From the NCBI RefSeq assembly GCF_014645735.1, contig NZ_BMMH01000014.1, positions 62,001 to 126,000 of the forward strand: a stretch of 64,000 nt of DNA. The letters are read 5' to 3'. This document shows, one piece after another, positions 8,726 through 16,438 of the stretch. The position numbers and the translations under genes are program-made. Numbering within the stretch: position 1 is the stretch's first letter; every line of letters begins with the position of its first letter. Source of the DNA: Nocardia jinanensis (GTDB lineage: Bacteria > Actinomycetota > Actinomycetes > Mycobacteriales > Mycobacteriaceae). The notes beneath the pieces were generated by a model, which was given only the letters and a program-made list of their open reading frames with translations, made no database searches and was not told the DNA's origin.

Positions 8726-9412
8726 CTATGCCCCTGACGGCCCGGTCCGATCCGGCGTCGCCTCGGCGTCCATATCGGCGAGCAGTTCCTCGTCCCGCGC
8801 GATGTGCTCGTCCATCAGATACCCCGCCTGCACCGGCGACCCGTTGAGGATCGCCTGCGCGATGGCCGCGTGGTCACTCCAGGAGATATGCGTGCGGCTC
8901 TCCAGCCGCTGCCCGAAGATCCAGGACACCCGCTCCAGAATCTGCTCCAGCATGGCCCCCAGCTGCTGGTTCCCGGACGCCTCGGCGACCAGCGTGTGGA
9001 ACCGCAGGATCAGCGGCGGCAACTCGTCATGGGCATGCGTGAGATCGGCCGACCGGCCCAGCTCCACCACCCGCGCCAGCTCCGCGGCCACCGCGCCACC
9101 TCTGGACCGCGCCGCAAGCTGTGCGGCCAGCACCTCCAGCCCCCGCCGGATCTGCACCAGCTCCAGCGCCGCCGGCCCCGACGGCGCCGACACCGTGGCC
9201 CCGCGATACCGCACCAGCGTCACGAACCCCTCGCTCTGCAACTGCGACAGCGCCTCGCGGACCGGTACCCGGGACACCCCGAACCGCTCCGCCAGGTCCA
9301 CTTCGCGCAGCCGGTCGCCGGGAGCCATTCGTCCGGCGAGGATGTCCTCGCGGACGGCATCGGCGACCGCGGCGCCGGGGGCGGTGCGGCCGGTGGGCTG
9401 GGAGGTGGTCAC
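8726..9412 (-). CDS. GntR/FCD-family transcriptional regulator
   Basis: The 228-residue protein has an N-terminal winged helix (VADAVREDILAGRMAPGDRLREVDLAERFGVSRVPVREALSQL) and a C-terminal FCD helical domain with metal-type His residues (LRFHTLVAEASGNQQL, WSDHAAIAQAI, MDEHIARDEELL). These are the marks of FadR/VanR-type repressors that bind small carboxylates or ring metabolites. I start it at GTG 9412 (VTTSQPTGR); an ATG at 9460 would add an atypical tail. It lies upstream of the nucleobase/cyanurate operon in the same direction, and the two TTGTATACAA sites in between are the natural targets. Confidence 0.85.
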   Translation of the reverse strand: MTTSQPTGRTAPGAAVADAVREDILAGRMAPGDRLREVDLAERFGVSRVPVREALSQLQSEGFVTLVRYRGATVSAPSGPAALELVQIRRGLEVLAAQLAARSRGGAVAAELARVVELGRSADLTHAHDELPPLILRFHTLVAEASGNQQLGAMLEQILERVSWIFGQRLESRTHISWSDHAAIAQAILNGSPVQAGYLMDEHIARDEELLADMDAEATPDRTGPSGA

Positions 9413-9431
9413 GAGGTGAGGGTAATCCCGG
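9391..9431. repeat. 41-bp dispersed repeat, copy A (start region of the GntR gene)
   Basis: This 41-base stretch covers the GntR start codon and first residues. It recurs with 39 of 41 bases identical at 13481-13521, where no GntR gene follows. By eye the similarity ends sharply on both sides. Confidence 0.65.
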
Positions 9432-9563
9432 AGTCGATCGCCGAGGCAGCCGCTACGCAACCCTCACGGCGCGAACAAGCTCCCCGGTACCCTGCTCTCC
9501 CGCGACAATCTCGCCCGCGCCAGTGCCGTCGAGGTTCGATATGTAGAAACAAGGAGTCGGTCA

Positions 9564-9887
9564 GTGGCCAAGAGCCCGTACATCGCCATCACACTGTTCA
9601 AGTTCACCTCCGACGCCCCGGACCATGTACCCCTGTACCGGGAAGACACAACTCTCGTCTACGCGGAATCCGAAGAGGAAGCGCGTGAACTCGCGGAAGT
9701 GAACTTCCGGAGCGACGAGGGGAGCTACAAAAACGAAGCGGGCGACAGCATCACCGTCACCCCCACAGCGATCATCGACGTCACGGCATCGCTGACCTCG
9801 GACCTGTCCGAGGGCGGTGACCTGTATTCACGCCACTTCCGTGATTTCGAGGCCTACTCGAAGTGGGAGACACTGCTCGACGACTGA
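9564..9887 (+). CDS. DUF4288 domain-containing protein
   Basis: The 107-residue protein starts at GTG 9564 behind AAGGAG at 9551-9556. It shows the DUF4288 pattern of a short beta-rich protein: YIAITLFKFTSDAP, LVYAESEEEARELAE, a SYKNEAGDSITVTPTAIIDVT strand pair, and an aromatic tail with Tyr and Trp. It is acidic, cytosolic and without cysteines. The family has no established function and is often encoded as a single gene. It converges on the glutaminase gene with 36 bases between stops. Confidence 0.8.
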   Translation: MAKSPYIAITLFKFTSDAPDHVPLYREDTTLVYAESEEEARELAEVNFRSDEGSYKNEAGDSITVTPTAIIDVTASLTSDLSEGGDLYSRHFRDFEAYSKWETLLDD

Positions 9888-9923
9888 GCCGCCGGCAATC
9901 ACGTGCCGATCATCGGTCGTGCG

Positions 9924-11183
9924 CTACCGGCCGCGGGCCGTCCCGGCACGGACGGTGGGGAAAGTGCCGTCGCCCAGATCGGGGTTCGGGAGTTTGCCGT
10001 CGGGGTCGACGAGAACCACTTCCCGGCCGTCGAGTACGAACCGGCGGAGTCCCTCCAGCACCATCCGGCGGCCGACATCGGTGATCCGATCGACCCGGCT
10101 CAGATCGAGAACGAGGGTGCCGGTGGCGGTGGTGTCGTCCTGGAAGGCGGCGAGTACGGATTCGGCGCCGATGAACTGAACGGCGCCCTGTAGGGCGAAC
10201 CATGTTTCGCCGTCTCGGACCGTGGTGGACCGCAGCACAGTGGATCCGTGGGGTTCGGACTCCATCAGATGCATACCCATATCGTCGGAGAGCCGATGGA
10301 AGGCTTTGATTCCCCGCACACTGTTGCCGTGCCGGTCGAGGCGGGGCGAGACGACCCCGATCCCGCACTGACCGGGCAGCGCGCCCAGCAGACCGCCGGC
10401 CACCCCGCTCTTGGCGGGAATCCCGACACGGGTGAACCATTCGCCGGCCGAGTCGTACATACCGGCGGCGGCCATCACCGCCAGTGTTTCGCGCGCAACG
10501 GCCGGCGTGACAACCTGTGCACCGGTCTGCGGATGCACACCGCCGTTGACCAGAGCCGCACCCATCGTGGCGAGATCCCGCACGGTCACCTTGATCGAGC
10601 ATTGTCGTGTGTAGCCTTCGACGACCTCGTGCGGGTCGTCGTCGATGATCCCGTAGTTGCGCAGCATATGCGCGATCGACAGGTTGCGGTCCGCGGTCGC
10701 CAGCTCGGAGGTGCAGACGCGTTCGTCCAGTTCGAGGGTGCGGTCGGCCAGCGTCGAGAAGAAACTCCGGGCCCGCTCGAACCGTTCCGCGACAGTCGCG
10801 TGGGGGCCGACCAGGAGCTGATGGGTGGCGATCGCGCCGGCATTGATCATCGGATTCTTGGGCCGTCGCGATTCGGCTTCCAGCGACAACTCGTTGAACG
10901 CCTCACCCGACGGTTCGACGCCGACCGCCGCGCGGACCGTAGCGAAGCCGCGATCGGTCAGGGCTGCCGCGTAGGCGAACGGTTTGGAGATGGACTGAAT
11001 GGAGAATTCGATATCGGCGTCGCCGGCGGTATAGACCCGCCCGTCGACCGTGCACACCGCCATACCGAGCACATCCGGGTCCGCGGCGGCGAGTTCGGGT
11101 ATGTAACCGGCGACCTCCCCGCCGGTGTCGTCGCGGACGGTGTCGAGCACTTCCTGCAGATAGTCGGCAATCGGCGAGTGCAC
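9924..11183 (-). CDS. glsA: glutaminase A fused to a STAS domain
   Basis: Residues about 1-310 are a serine-dependent beta-lactamase-fold glutaminase: GMAVCTVDGRVYTAGD, the SxxK dyad in SIQSISKPF, NPMINAGAIA, RNYGIIDDDPHEVVEGYTRQCS, and AKSGVAGGLLGALPG. It converts glutamine to glutamate and ammonia in the cytosol. Roughly the last 100 residues form a STAS/anti-sigma-antagonist-like domain (GTLVLDLSRVDRITDVGRRMVLEGLRRF), a fusion known in actinobacterial and some other glutaminases. GGAAAGG sits eight bases before GTG 11183, which I prefer; GTG 11192 and an upstream start at 11261 are alternatives. The gene stands alone, transcribed leftward. Confidence 0.9.
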   Translation of the reverse strand: MHSPIADYLQEVLDTVRDDTGGEVAGYIPELAAADPDVLGMAVCTVDGRVYTAGDADIEFSIQSISKPFAYAAALTDRGFATVRAAVGVEPSGEAFNELSLEAESRRPKNPMINAGAIATHQLLVGPHATVAERFERARSFFSTLADRTLELDERVCTSELATADRNLSIAHMLRNYGIIDDDPHEVVEGYTRQCSIKVTVRDLATMGAALVNGGVHPQTGAQVVTPAVARETLAVMAAAGMYDSAGEWFTRVGIPAKSGVAGGLLGALPGQCGIGVVSPRLDRHGNSVRGIKAFHRLSDDMGMHLMESEPHGSTVLRSTTVRDGETWFALQGAVQFIGAESVLAAFQDDTTATGTLVLDLSRVDRITDVGRRMVLEGLRRFVLDGREVVLVDPDGKLPNPDLGDGTFPTVRAGTARGR

Positions 11184-11415
11184 GGTGTCCACCTTTCCGG
11201 GAAGTACGGCCACGGCGACCGGTCGGGATCCGACGGCTATCGGTATTCGGGATTGTCCCAACCGAAATGCGATCGACAGCGCGGTTCAGCCTACCGGCGA
11301 GGCAGCGGATACCGGTGCGGTGCGCCTCGTGGTGCGGTAGTCGGAACGGGGTCTCGATGCTGGTTGCCTGCTCGATCGAGTGTCGTGAGTTGATGGATGG
11401 CCAGCGAATTCATGA

Positions 11416-11862
11416 TCATTTCCAGCGCACCGAGCCGCGGTCGGAGAGATCGACGGGTGACAGAGGAAAGGTGACCGGGAGCGAGAACAGGGCCCGGTGG
11501 AAGGGTCCGGGTCGCCACATCAGATCGGTGGATGCGACTGCGAGTCGCATGTCGGGCAACGCGTCCAAGAGCTGGTCGATCGCATCCTGGACGATCAAGT
11601 AGGCGATGGTCCGGGCCGGGCACGCGTGTCGTCCGGCGCTCCAGGCCAGGTGCGAGCGATTGCCGGTGGCGTCTCCGCCAACTGTTCCGGGGTCGGTGTT
11701 GGCGGCGGCGAGACTGATGAGTACGGGTTGGTGTGCCGGTAGCCAAGTATCGCCGATGAGTACCGGGGTCCGCGGGTAGGTGGTGCAGAAATTGGCCATC
11801 GGCGGGTCGTTGAACAGCACCTCGTCGAGTGCGTCGCGGGTGGAGAGGCTGCCGCTGATCAG
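11416..11862 (-). pseudogene. cytochrome P450, C-terminal fragment
   Basis: About 148 codons read as the last third of a P450: SLSTRDALDEVLFNDPPMANF, PVLISLAAANTDPG, and the haem-ligand loop HLAWSAGRHACPA with the thiolate Cys followed by the L-helix RTIAYLIVQDAIDQLL. The oxygen-binding helix and everything N-terminal are absent. The frame loses P450 character abruptly at about 11863, where a different gene fragment begins on the other strand. A full-length family member has about 400 residues, so this is a remnant. Confidence 0.8.
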
Positions 11863-11867
11863 CGGGC

Positions 11868-12115
11868 GTGCACGGCTACATGCCGACCTTTTTCGGTGCC
11901 GAGGCCGCTGCGGACCGCTTGGCCGAGTTACCCGTCTGGAAGCGGGCGCGAGTAGTGAAGGCGGTGCCGGACACAGCGCAACTCCCAGTCCGGGCCCGAG
12001 CCCTGGCTGAGGGCAAACTCGTCTACATGGCGGTGCCTGACCTGGCCGAGCCGCAGCCCTTTTACCTCTTGGATCCGAGGACACTGAGAGTGCCGTTTGC
12101 CGAGGCGGCGTCGAG
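11868..12115 (+). pseudogene. 5-formyltetrahydrofolate cyclo-ligase-like fragment
   Basis: About 80 residues, from HGYMPTFFGAEAAADRLAEL through KAVPDTAQLPVRARALAEGK to YMAVPDLAEPQPFYLLDP, match the middle of the actinobacterial 5-formyl-THF cyclo-ligase-like family. The first 25-30 residues and the C-terminal half are missing. After about 12115 the frame loses similarity. The left junction abuts the P450 fragment within a few bases, which indicates a recombination or deletion scar. Confidence 0.65.
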
Positions 12116-12280
12116 CATGGTGGCCGCCTCCGTCGCCTGGTCTGGGAGGAGCTGCAGCAGGATCGAATCGCATCGATTCCCGTCTTGAATGCGAGACTCA
12201 AGCAACGATCGAATTCAGAACCGGATCCGTTGAACGTCGACGACCTGTTTCATCAACCGCTCCGAAATCCGGCGGAATGA
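12114..12280 (+). pseudogene. unidentified 3' gene remnant
   Basis: A frame shifted by one from the cyclo-ligase fragment reads EHGGRLRRLVWEELQQDR, then IASIPVLNARLKQR, and ends LFHQPLRNPAE with TGA at 12278-12280. The residue composition is protein-like and unlike a shadow frame, but no start exists and I do not recognise the family. I list it as a likely tail of a lost gene. Confidence 0.3.
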
Positions 12281-12369
12281 CGTGCACGCCTCCTCCGATT
12301 CCCGCTCCATGAGGGCTGAGATTCTTTACAGACGATGGAAGACTGATCGAGCGACTCGCGCTGGGAGCG

Positions 12370-12384
12370 AAAGTGAATGAAAAT
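12370..12384. repeat. 15-bp direct repeat, left of beta-lactamase
   Basis: AAAGTGAATGAAAAT occurs here and again at 13661-13675. The two copies bracket the beta-lactamase gene, 1.29 kb apart. Both are preceded by GCGAA with a one-base length difference. Confidence 0.6.
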
Positions 12385-12501
12385 CGGCGGCCGGTAGTGC
12401 TTTCAGACGTGTTTGTCCCGGGTGAACTGCGACGATACCGAGTCCGACTCGTTCGCGGGGTGGCTGAGTATTGGTCACGTCCGCTGAAGTGGTGATGTGC
12501 T

Positions 12502-13464
12502 GTGGCGGTGAGATTCTCCGCGCTCGTTCAGCTCATCTCGTTCGATCGCCGCCGGTTCGCTGTCGCTGCGTTGGCGGTGTCGGCGCTCTCGGCGGCTACC
12601 GCATGCGATGCCGGTCCCGGTACCCCGGGCGCCGCCGCGCCGATAGGTACGACCACGCAAGTAGTGACGACTCAGCAGTTCGCCGATTTGGAAGCGGCAC
12701 ACGGCGCGCGGCTGGGGGTGTTCGTGCTCGACACCACCGACGGCCGCAGCGTTTCCTATCGTGACGGCGAGCGGTTCCCGATGGCTTCCACATTCAAAGG
12801 CCTCGCCTGCGGTGCCCTGCTGCGCGAGCACCCGCTGTCCTCGGGGTTCTTCGACCGAGTGATCCAGTATCCGCGCACCGATCTCGTCGCCAACTCGCCG
12901 GTGACCGAGCAGCATGTCGACACCGGGATGACGGTCGCCGCCCTGTGCGAGGCCGCCATCACGGTGTCCGACAACACGGCCGGCAATCAGATTCTGAAAC
13001 TACTCGACGGACCCGCGGGCTTCACCGCGTTCCTCCGCACCCTCGGTGACAACACCTCGCGACTGGACCGCTGGGAAACCGAGCTGAACACCGCGATCCC
13101 CGGCGACGAACGTGACACCACCACTGCGGCGGCGCTGGCCGCCGATTATCGCGCACTCGTCGTCGGCGACAGCCTCGCGGAACCCGAACGCGCGCAATTG
13201 TCCGCGTGGCTCGTCGCCAGCGCGACCGGCGGTAATCGCATCCGAGCGGGGCTGCCCGCCGGCTGGACCGTCGGCAACAAGACCGGGTCCCCGGCCTACG
13301 GTTCCGCCCTCGACGTCGCCATAGCATGGCCGCCGGGACGGGCCCCGATCGTCCTCGCGGTACTCACCACCAAATCCGAGCAGGATGCCGAGCCCGACAA
13401 TGCTCTTGTGGCCGCCGCCACCCGTGCCGCGGTGGAAGCGCTCGGGATCGGCCAGACCGGCTGA
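12502..13464 (+). CDS. bla: class A beta-lactamase (lipoprotein type)
   Basis: The 320-residue protein is a serine beta-lactamase with all class A landmarks: S96-T-F-K99 (Ambler 70-73), S156-D-N158 (130-132), E192-T-E-L-N196 (166-170) and K260-T-G262 (234-236). An Arg-rich N-terminus, a hydrophobic stretch (FAVAALAVSALSAATAC) and Cys35 form a probable lipobox, so it should be exported and lipid-anchored. It resembles the chromosomal penicillinases of Nocardia such as FAR-1 and AST-1. GTG 12502 is the start; GTG 12508 is equally possible. No LysR-type regulator is adjacent. The gene lies alone between remnants and is flanked by 15-bp direct repeats. Confidence 0.92.
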   Translation: MAVRFSALVQLISFDRRRFAVAALAVSALSAATACDAGPGTPGAAAPIGTTTQVVTTQQFADLEAAHGARLGVFVLDTTDGRSVSYRDGERFPMASTFKGLACGALLREHPLSSGFFDRVIQYPRTDLVANSPVTEQHVDTGMTVAALCEAAITVSDNTAGNQILKLLDGPAGFTAFLRTLGDNTSRLDRWETELNTAIPGDERDTTTAAALAADYRALVVGDSLAEPERAQLSAWLVASATGGNRIRAGLPAGWTVGNKTGSPAYGSALDVAIAWPPGRAPIVLAVLTTKSEQDAEPDNALVAAATRAAVEALGIGQTG

Positions 13465-13480
13465 CGCGGTCGCGGGCGGT

Positions 13481-13521
13481 CGGTGGGCTGGGAGGTGGTC
13501 ACGTGGTGAGGGTGATCCCGG
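13481..13521. repeat. 41-bp dispersed repeat, copy B (orphan GntR start region)
   Basis: 39 of 41 bases match 9391-9431, which spans the GntR start. Here the minus-strand reading gives VTTSQPT again, but the frame then diverges into the end of the beta-lactamase gene. It begins 17 bases after that gene's stop. Confidence 0.65.
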
Positions 13522-13527
13522 CGCCGG

Positions 13528-13565
13528 TTCGATCGCATCGCTGGACTTCGATCGCATCGCTGGAC
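13528..13565. repeat. tandem 19-bp repeat, two units
   Basis: TTCGATCGCATCGCTGGAC is present twice head to tail with no mismatch, directly after the 41-bp repeat. It is probably a recent slippage or recombination product. Confidence 0.8.
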
Positions 13566-13660
13566 GGGGAACCGAGTCGTACCCTGGTGCACTACGGTGC
13601 TGCCCTTCTCCTGAGGGTCCATGGCATAGCCGGTCGATCGAAGGCGCGACGGGAGTGCGA

Positions 13661-13675
13661 AAAGTGAATGAAAAT
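13661..13675. repeat. 15-bp direct repeat, right of beta-lactamase
   Basis: This is an exact second copy of AAAGTGAATGAAAAT (first at 12370-12384). It is too long to be a common transposon target duplication but is consistent with homologous ends of an inserted segment. Confidence 0.6.
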
Positions 13676-13711
13676 GAGGGATTCCGCGTGGAAAGTACCT
13701 GATCAGGAAGT

Positions 13712-13737
13712 GTGCTCCCCGCGCACGCGGGGATGAG
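13712..13737. repeat. solitary CRISPR-type (I-E like) repeat unit, copy 1
   Basis: The 26-base sequence starts GTGCTCCCCGCG and ends CGCGGGGATGAG, with the internal CCCCGCG/CGCGGGG dyad typical of type I-E repeats in actinobacteria. No second repeat occurs at a spacer distance of about 32 bases on either side, and no cas gene is in the window. An identical unit lies at 17286-17311. Confidence 0.7.
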
Positions 13738-13848
13738 TCCCAGACCGACCCTCTACATCCTCGCGCGGCGGTGTGGGCTCTCGGGTTCGCATCGGGCCGG
13801 GCCTTGCGGAGTGATCGAACTGTTCGCTGAGGACAGTGACGATTGTGG

Positions 13849-14229
13849 TCAGGCTGCGTATGGTCCGAAGCGCAGGACGGCGATGAAAAGTGCGAGAGTC
13901 CCGAGCACAAGAGGAGCGCCGACCGCGCTCTTTTCGCCTCGGCGGAGGTGGACCCACCCGGCACCACACATGAGTAGAGCAAGTCCGGTGGCGGACATAG
14001 GGGCCAACCACGGCTCGATCCCCAGTGCCATCGGCAGGATCAGTCCTATGGCGCCCAGGACCTCGAGAGTGCCGATGGCTTTGATCGCTCCTCCTGGCAG
14101 GTCTCCGGCCCACGCCATGCTGGCGCTGGTGCTCATGAGTTGCTGACGGTTGCGGGCCATCTTCATCGAGCCGGCGGCGAGGAAGGCGACCGAGAGGACG
14201 GCTTGCCCGATCCAGAGAACGGTGTTCAT
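13849..14229 (-). CDS. DoxX-family membrane protein
   Basis: The 126-residue protein starts at ATG 14229 and has four hydrophobic helices. The DoxX signature is present: the first helix VLWIGQAVLSVAFLAAGSMKM, then the GTLEVLGAIGLILPMALG helix. Family members are small quinone-associated or redox-related membrane proteins, many without assigned substrates. It lies 274 bases downstream of the FAD monooxygenase in the same direction, so it could be cotranscribed, though the spacer is long. Its own promoter in that spacer is equally possible. Confidence 0.82.
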   Translation of the reverse strand: MNTVLWIGQAVLSVAFLAAGSMKMARNRQQLMSTSASMAWAGDLPGGAIKAIGTLEVLGAIGLILPMALGIEPWLAPMSATGLALLMCGAGWVHLRRGEKSAVGAPLVLGTLALFIAVLRFGPYAA

Positions 14230-14503
14230 GGTCTTCCTTTGCTTATTTCTGGCCAATTGATGTCGATCAGGGATACCCAGCAGCCGTTGGCTTTCAGATA
14301 GCGCCGATGGTCCGAGATTTTTTTGTTTGGCACGAACTATCGCCGGGATCGATACCCCCGGCCGTGCGCAGACAATGAATTGGCGTTTCACAACTCATCC
14401 GTGCGTGACGAGGTTCAGGCCGGCAGTGGCGTGCGGCTTGGAACCGAGGGGCACGCCCTGTGCCGGCTTGCCCGTTGATGAGCCTTCAGAAACATTGTGC
14501 GGT

Positions 14504-16084
14504 TCAGCCGGAGAACGCCGAAGGCTTTTCGGCTCTATCGGCCGATGTCCGAGACGGCGGCGGGATGAGTCCCAGTGCACGATGGAATTGGGAGTGGTCG
14601 ACGGCATGGGGGTCCGCGATTGCACCCACAATATGATCGGGTCGGATCAGAGCAAGGTACCGGTCGCGGTCGAAGAACCGGGTCAGTTCGGCCATATCAC
14701 CGTTGAGGATCGGGATGTTCAATTGATCCGCGAGTTCGCGGGGAGTTTCATGTTCTTCACCTGCCCAGAGCAGTGCGCCGTGGTTGATTCGATCGAAGAT
14801 GCGTTGTCCGAAGGAGTCGATTGTGTTGGGGAGGCGTTGTCCGATTCGGGATCGGGATCTCCGTAGGATCGGTGACTCCAAGTAGGGGACGTCGATCATC
14901 GCGAACCGTTTTGTGATGGCCCCTGAGGCATGCGCGAAGTCGAAGAGTTTATCGAGCGTTCTGACTATCGTGATCCGCCGGTGCGGGCGTGCCGCCTGGA
15001 ACCGTTCAGCGACATCGGTGGCCGGGAGAACTCTACGTCGTATGAGCGACCGGCGCTCCTCTGCGTAGGAGTCGAGCAACGCGTCGCTGTCGACGACGTG
15101 GGTGAGGACGCAGCGTGCGAGTTTCCAAGCGAGATTGTGGGCGTCCTGTACGCCGGAGTTCATACCCTGGCCGCCTGCGGGGCTGTTGAGATGGGCCGCG
15201 TCACCAACCAAAAGTATGTTGCCGCTGCGGTATCGCGTTGCGCAGCGTTCGTGCTTGCGATATGTACTCTGCCAGATAATCTCTTCGGGCGGCCCACCGA
15301 AGAGTTCGGAGGTCAGCTCGACGATATGGGTCTCGAGTGCGGCGGCGTCGAGGTTCGGATCGACGGCCTGTTCGATGATCCGCCATACCCGGTTGCCGAA
15401 TCGGATGCCTACGACGATTCCACGTCGATCGAGGAGAACGGGCCATTCGCCGGCAGGGTCGTGTTCGGGTGCGACACGCACATCGATCAGGCGCGCTTGG
15501 GTGGGGTAGGTTTTGCCCTTCAGTTCGATCCCCAATTGTCGGCGGACCGTACTGTGTGCGCCGTCTGCACCGACAAGATACGTTGCGGTTCCGTCTGTCT
15601 CGATGCCGTGCTCGTCACGAGCCCGGTACCGGATTCCGCCGTCGTCGAGTTGCGTGAAACCGACGAGTTCGGTGGAGAATCGGATGTCGACCGATCCTGT
15701 CCCACGGACCGCGTCGAGCAAGATTCGTTCGGTCTCGTTCTGCGGAAGAGCGAGGGCGTATGCCGTCGCACTGATGTCATTGAGCTTGGTGAAGTTGACG
15801 TGGAGGATGTTCTGCTCGCTGGTCGGCTCCCGTAGCCGGGCGTGTGGCACGACGTTCCCAGCTGCGATGAACCGGTCCAGCACGCCCCACTGGTCGAATA
15901 TCTCGAGGGTCCGGGCCAGGATCAGTGTGGCCCGAGAGTGCGGGTCGAGCTTCTCCTTCTTCTCGAGGACGGTGCAGTGCACGCCGGCTCGTGCCAGACC
16001 CAATGCGAGTGAGAGTCCAACAGGGCCTGCGCCGGAGATGACGACCGGCGTGTCAAGTGCTCGCTGGGCCGTGCTTGCGTTCAT
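14504..16084 (-). CDS. FAD-dependent aromatic-ring monooxygenase (PheA/TfdB type)
   Basis: This 526-residue class A flavoprotein hydroxylase starts at ATG 16084 behind AAGGTGG. It shows the FAD-binding GAGPVGLSLALGLARAGV motif near residue 15, a YLVGADGAHSTVRRQLG DG-type motif, and the GDAAHLNSPAGGQGMNSGVQDAHNLAWKL motif that binds the FAD ribityl chain. A C-terminal thioredoxin-like region without Cys follows. Such enzymes use NADPH and O2 to hydroxylate phenols or polyketide rings; the substrate is not readable. A TetR gene diverges from it, with repeated CAAACAGAA boxes between, so it is probably induced by an aromatic substrate. Confidence 0.87.
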   Translation of the reverse strand: MNASTAQRALDTPVVISGAGPVGLSLALGLARAGVHCTVLEKKEKLDPHSRATLILARTLEIFDQWGVLDRFIAAGNVVPHARLREPTSEQNILHVNFTKLNDISATAYALALPQNETERILLDAVRGTGSVDIRFSTELVGFTQLDDGGIRYRARDEHGIETDGTATYLVGADGAHSTVRRQLGIELKGKTYPTQARLIDVRVAPEHDPAGEWPVLLDRRGIVVGIRFGNRVWRIIEQAVDPNLDAAALETHIVELTSELFGGPPEEIIWQSTYRKHERCATRYRSGNILLVGDAAHLNSPAGGQGMNSGVQDAHNLAWKLARCVLTHVVDSDALLDSYAEERRSLIRRRVLPATDVAERFQAARPHRRITIVRTLDKLFDFAHASGAITKRFAMIDVPYLESPILRRSRSRIGQRLPNTIDSFGQRIFDRINHGALLWAGEEHETPRELADQLNIPILNGDMAELTRFFDRDRYLALIRPDHIVGAIADPHAVDHSQFHRALGLIPPPSRTSADRAEKPSAFSG

Positions 16085-16351
16085 TGAATGTGCCACCTTG
16101 TCTTCGATTGTGCTGAGCGGCTGTCCGATCACGAGTGAGTCCGGGGAGGGCTGGATTCGACTCTCGCGACCCTGTCGGGAGTTGCGCGGCCATGAGCCGT
16201 AGGCCTATGGATCGCTTCGGCGCAGCAGTCGGGAATCAGTTGAGTTGCCGATTCCTGAAGTGTTCGCGGTCGGGTCACGTCGAGCGCGGTTGCGCCGACG
16301 CGCCTGGTGTGCCGATGCCCGCCGGATCGGCTGCCTCTGTAGGTCGTCCTC

Positions 16352-16426
16352 CAAACAGAATGATTGTTCTCTTTTAGATTAACAGCTACCTTTGGGACCC
16401 GCAAACAGAACAGTTCATATTGTTTG
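16352..16426. promoter_or_regulatory. probable TetR operator region (two CAAACAGAA boxes)
   Basis: CAAACAGAA occurs at 16352-16360 and 16402-16410, 50 bases apart. Each copy opens an inverted repeat: AACA-N7-TGTT at 16354-16368 and CAAACA-N13-TGTTTG at 16402-16426. The second overlaps the region just before the TetR ribosome-binding site (GGAGG 16426-16430). The 354-base divergent spacer has no other gene. Confidence 0.5.
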
Positions 16427-16438
16427 GAGGAAGTGACG

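Noticed and set aside
13712..13900. A CRISPR array starting at 13712
   Set aside because: No second repeat occurs at about 61-base intervals. One repeat is not an array.
14551..14576. GGGATGAGTCCCAG near 14562 resembles the end of the CRISPR-like repeat at 13730-13743
   Set aside because: Only about 14 bases match, the CCCCGCG dyad is absent, and it lies within the conserved C-terminus of the FAD monooxygenase, so it is chance.
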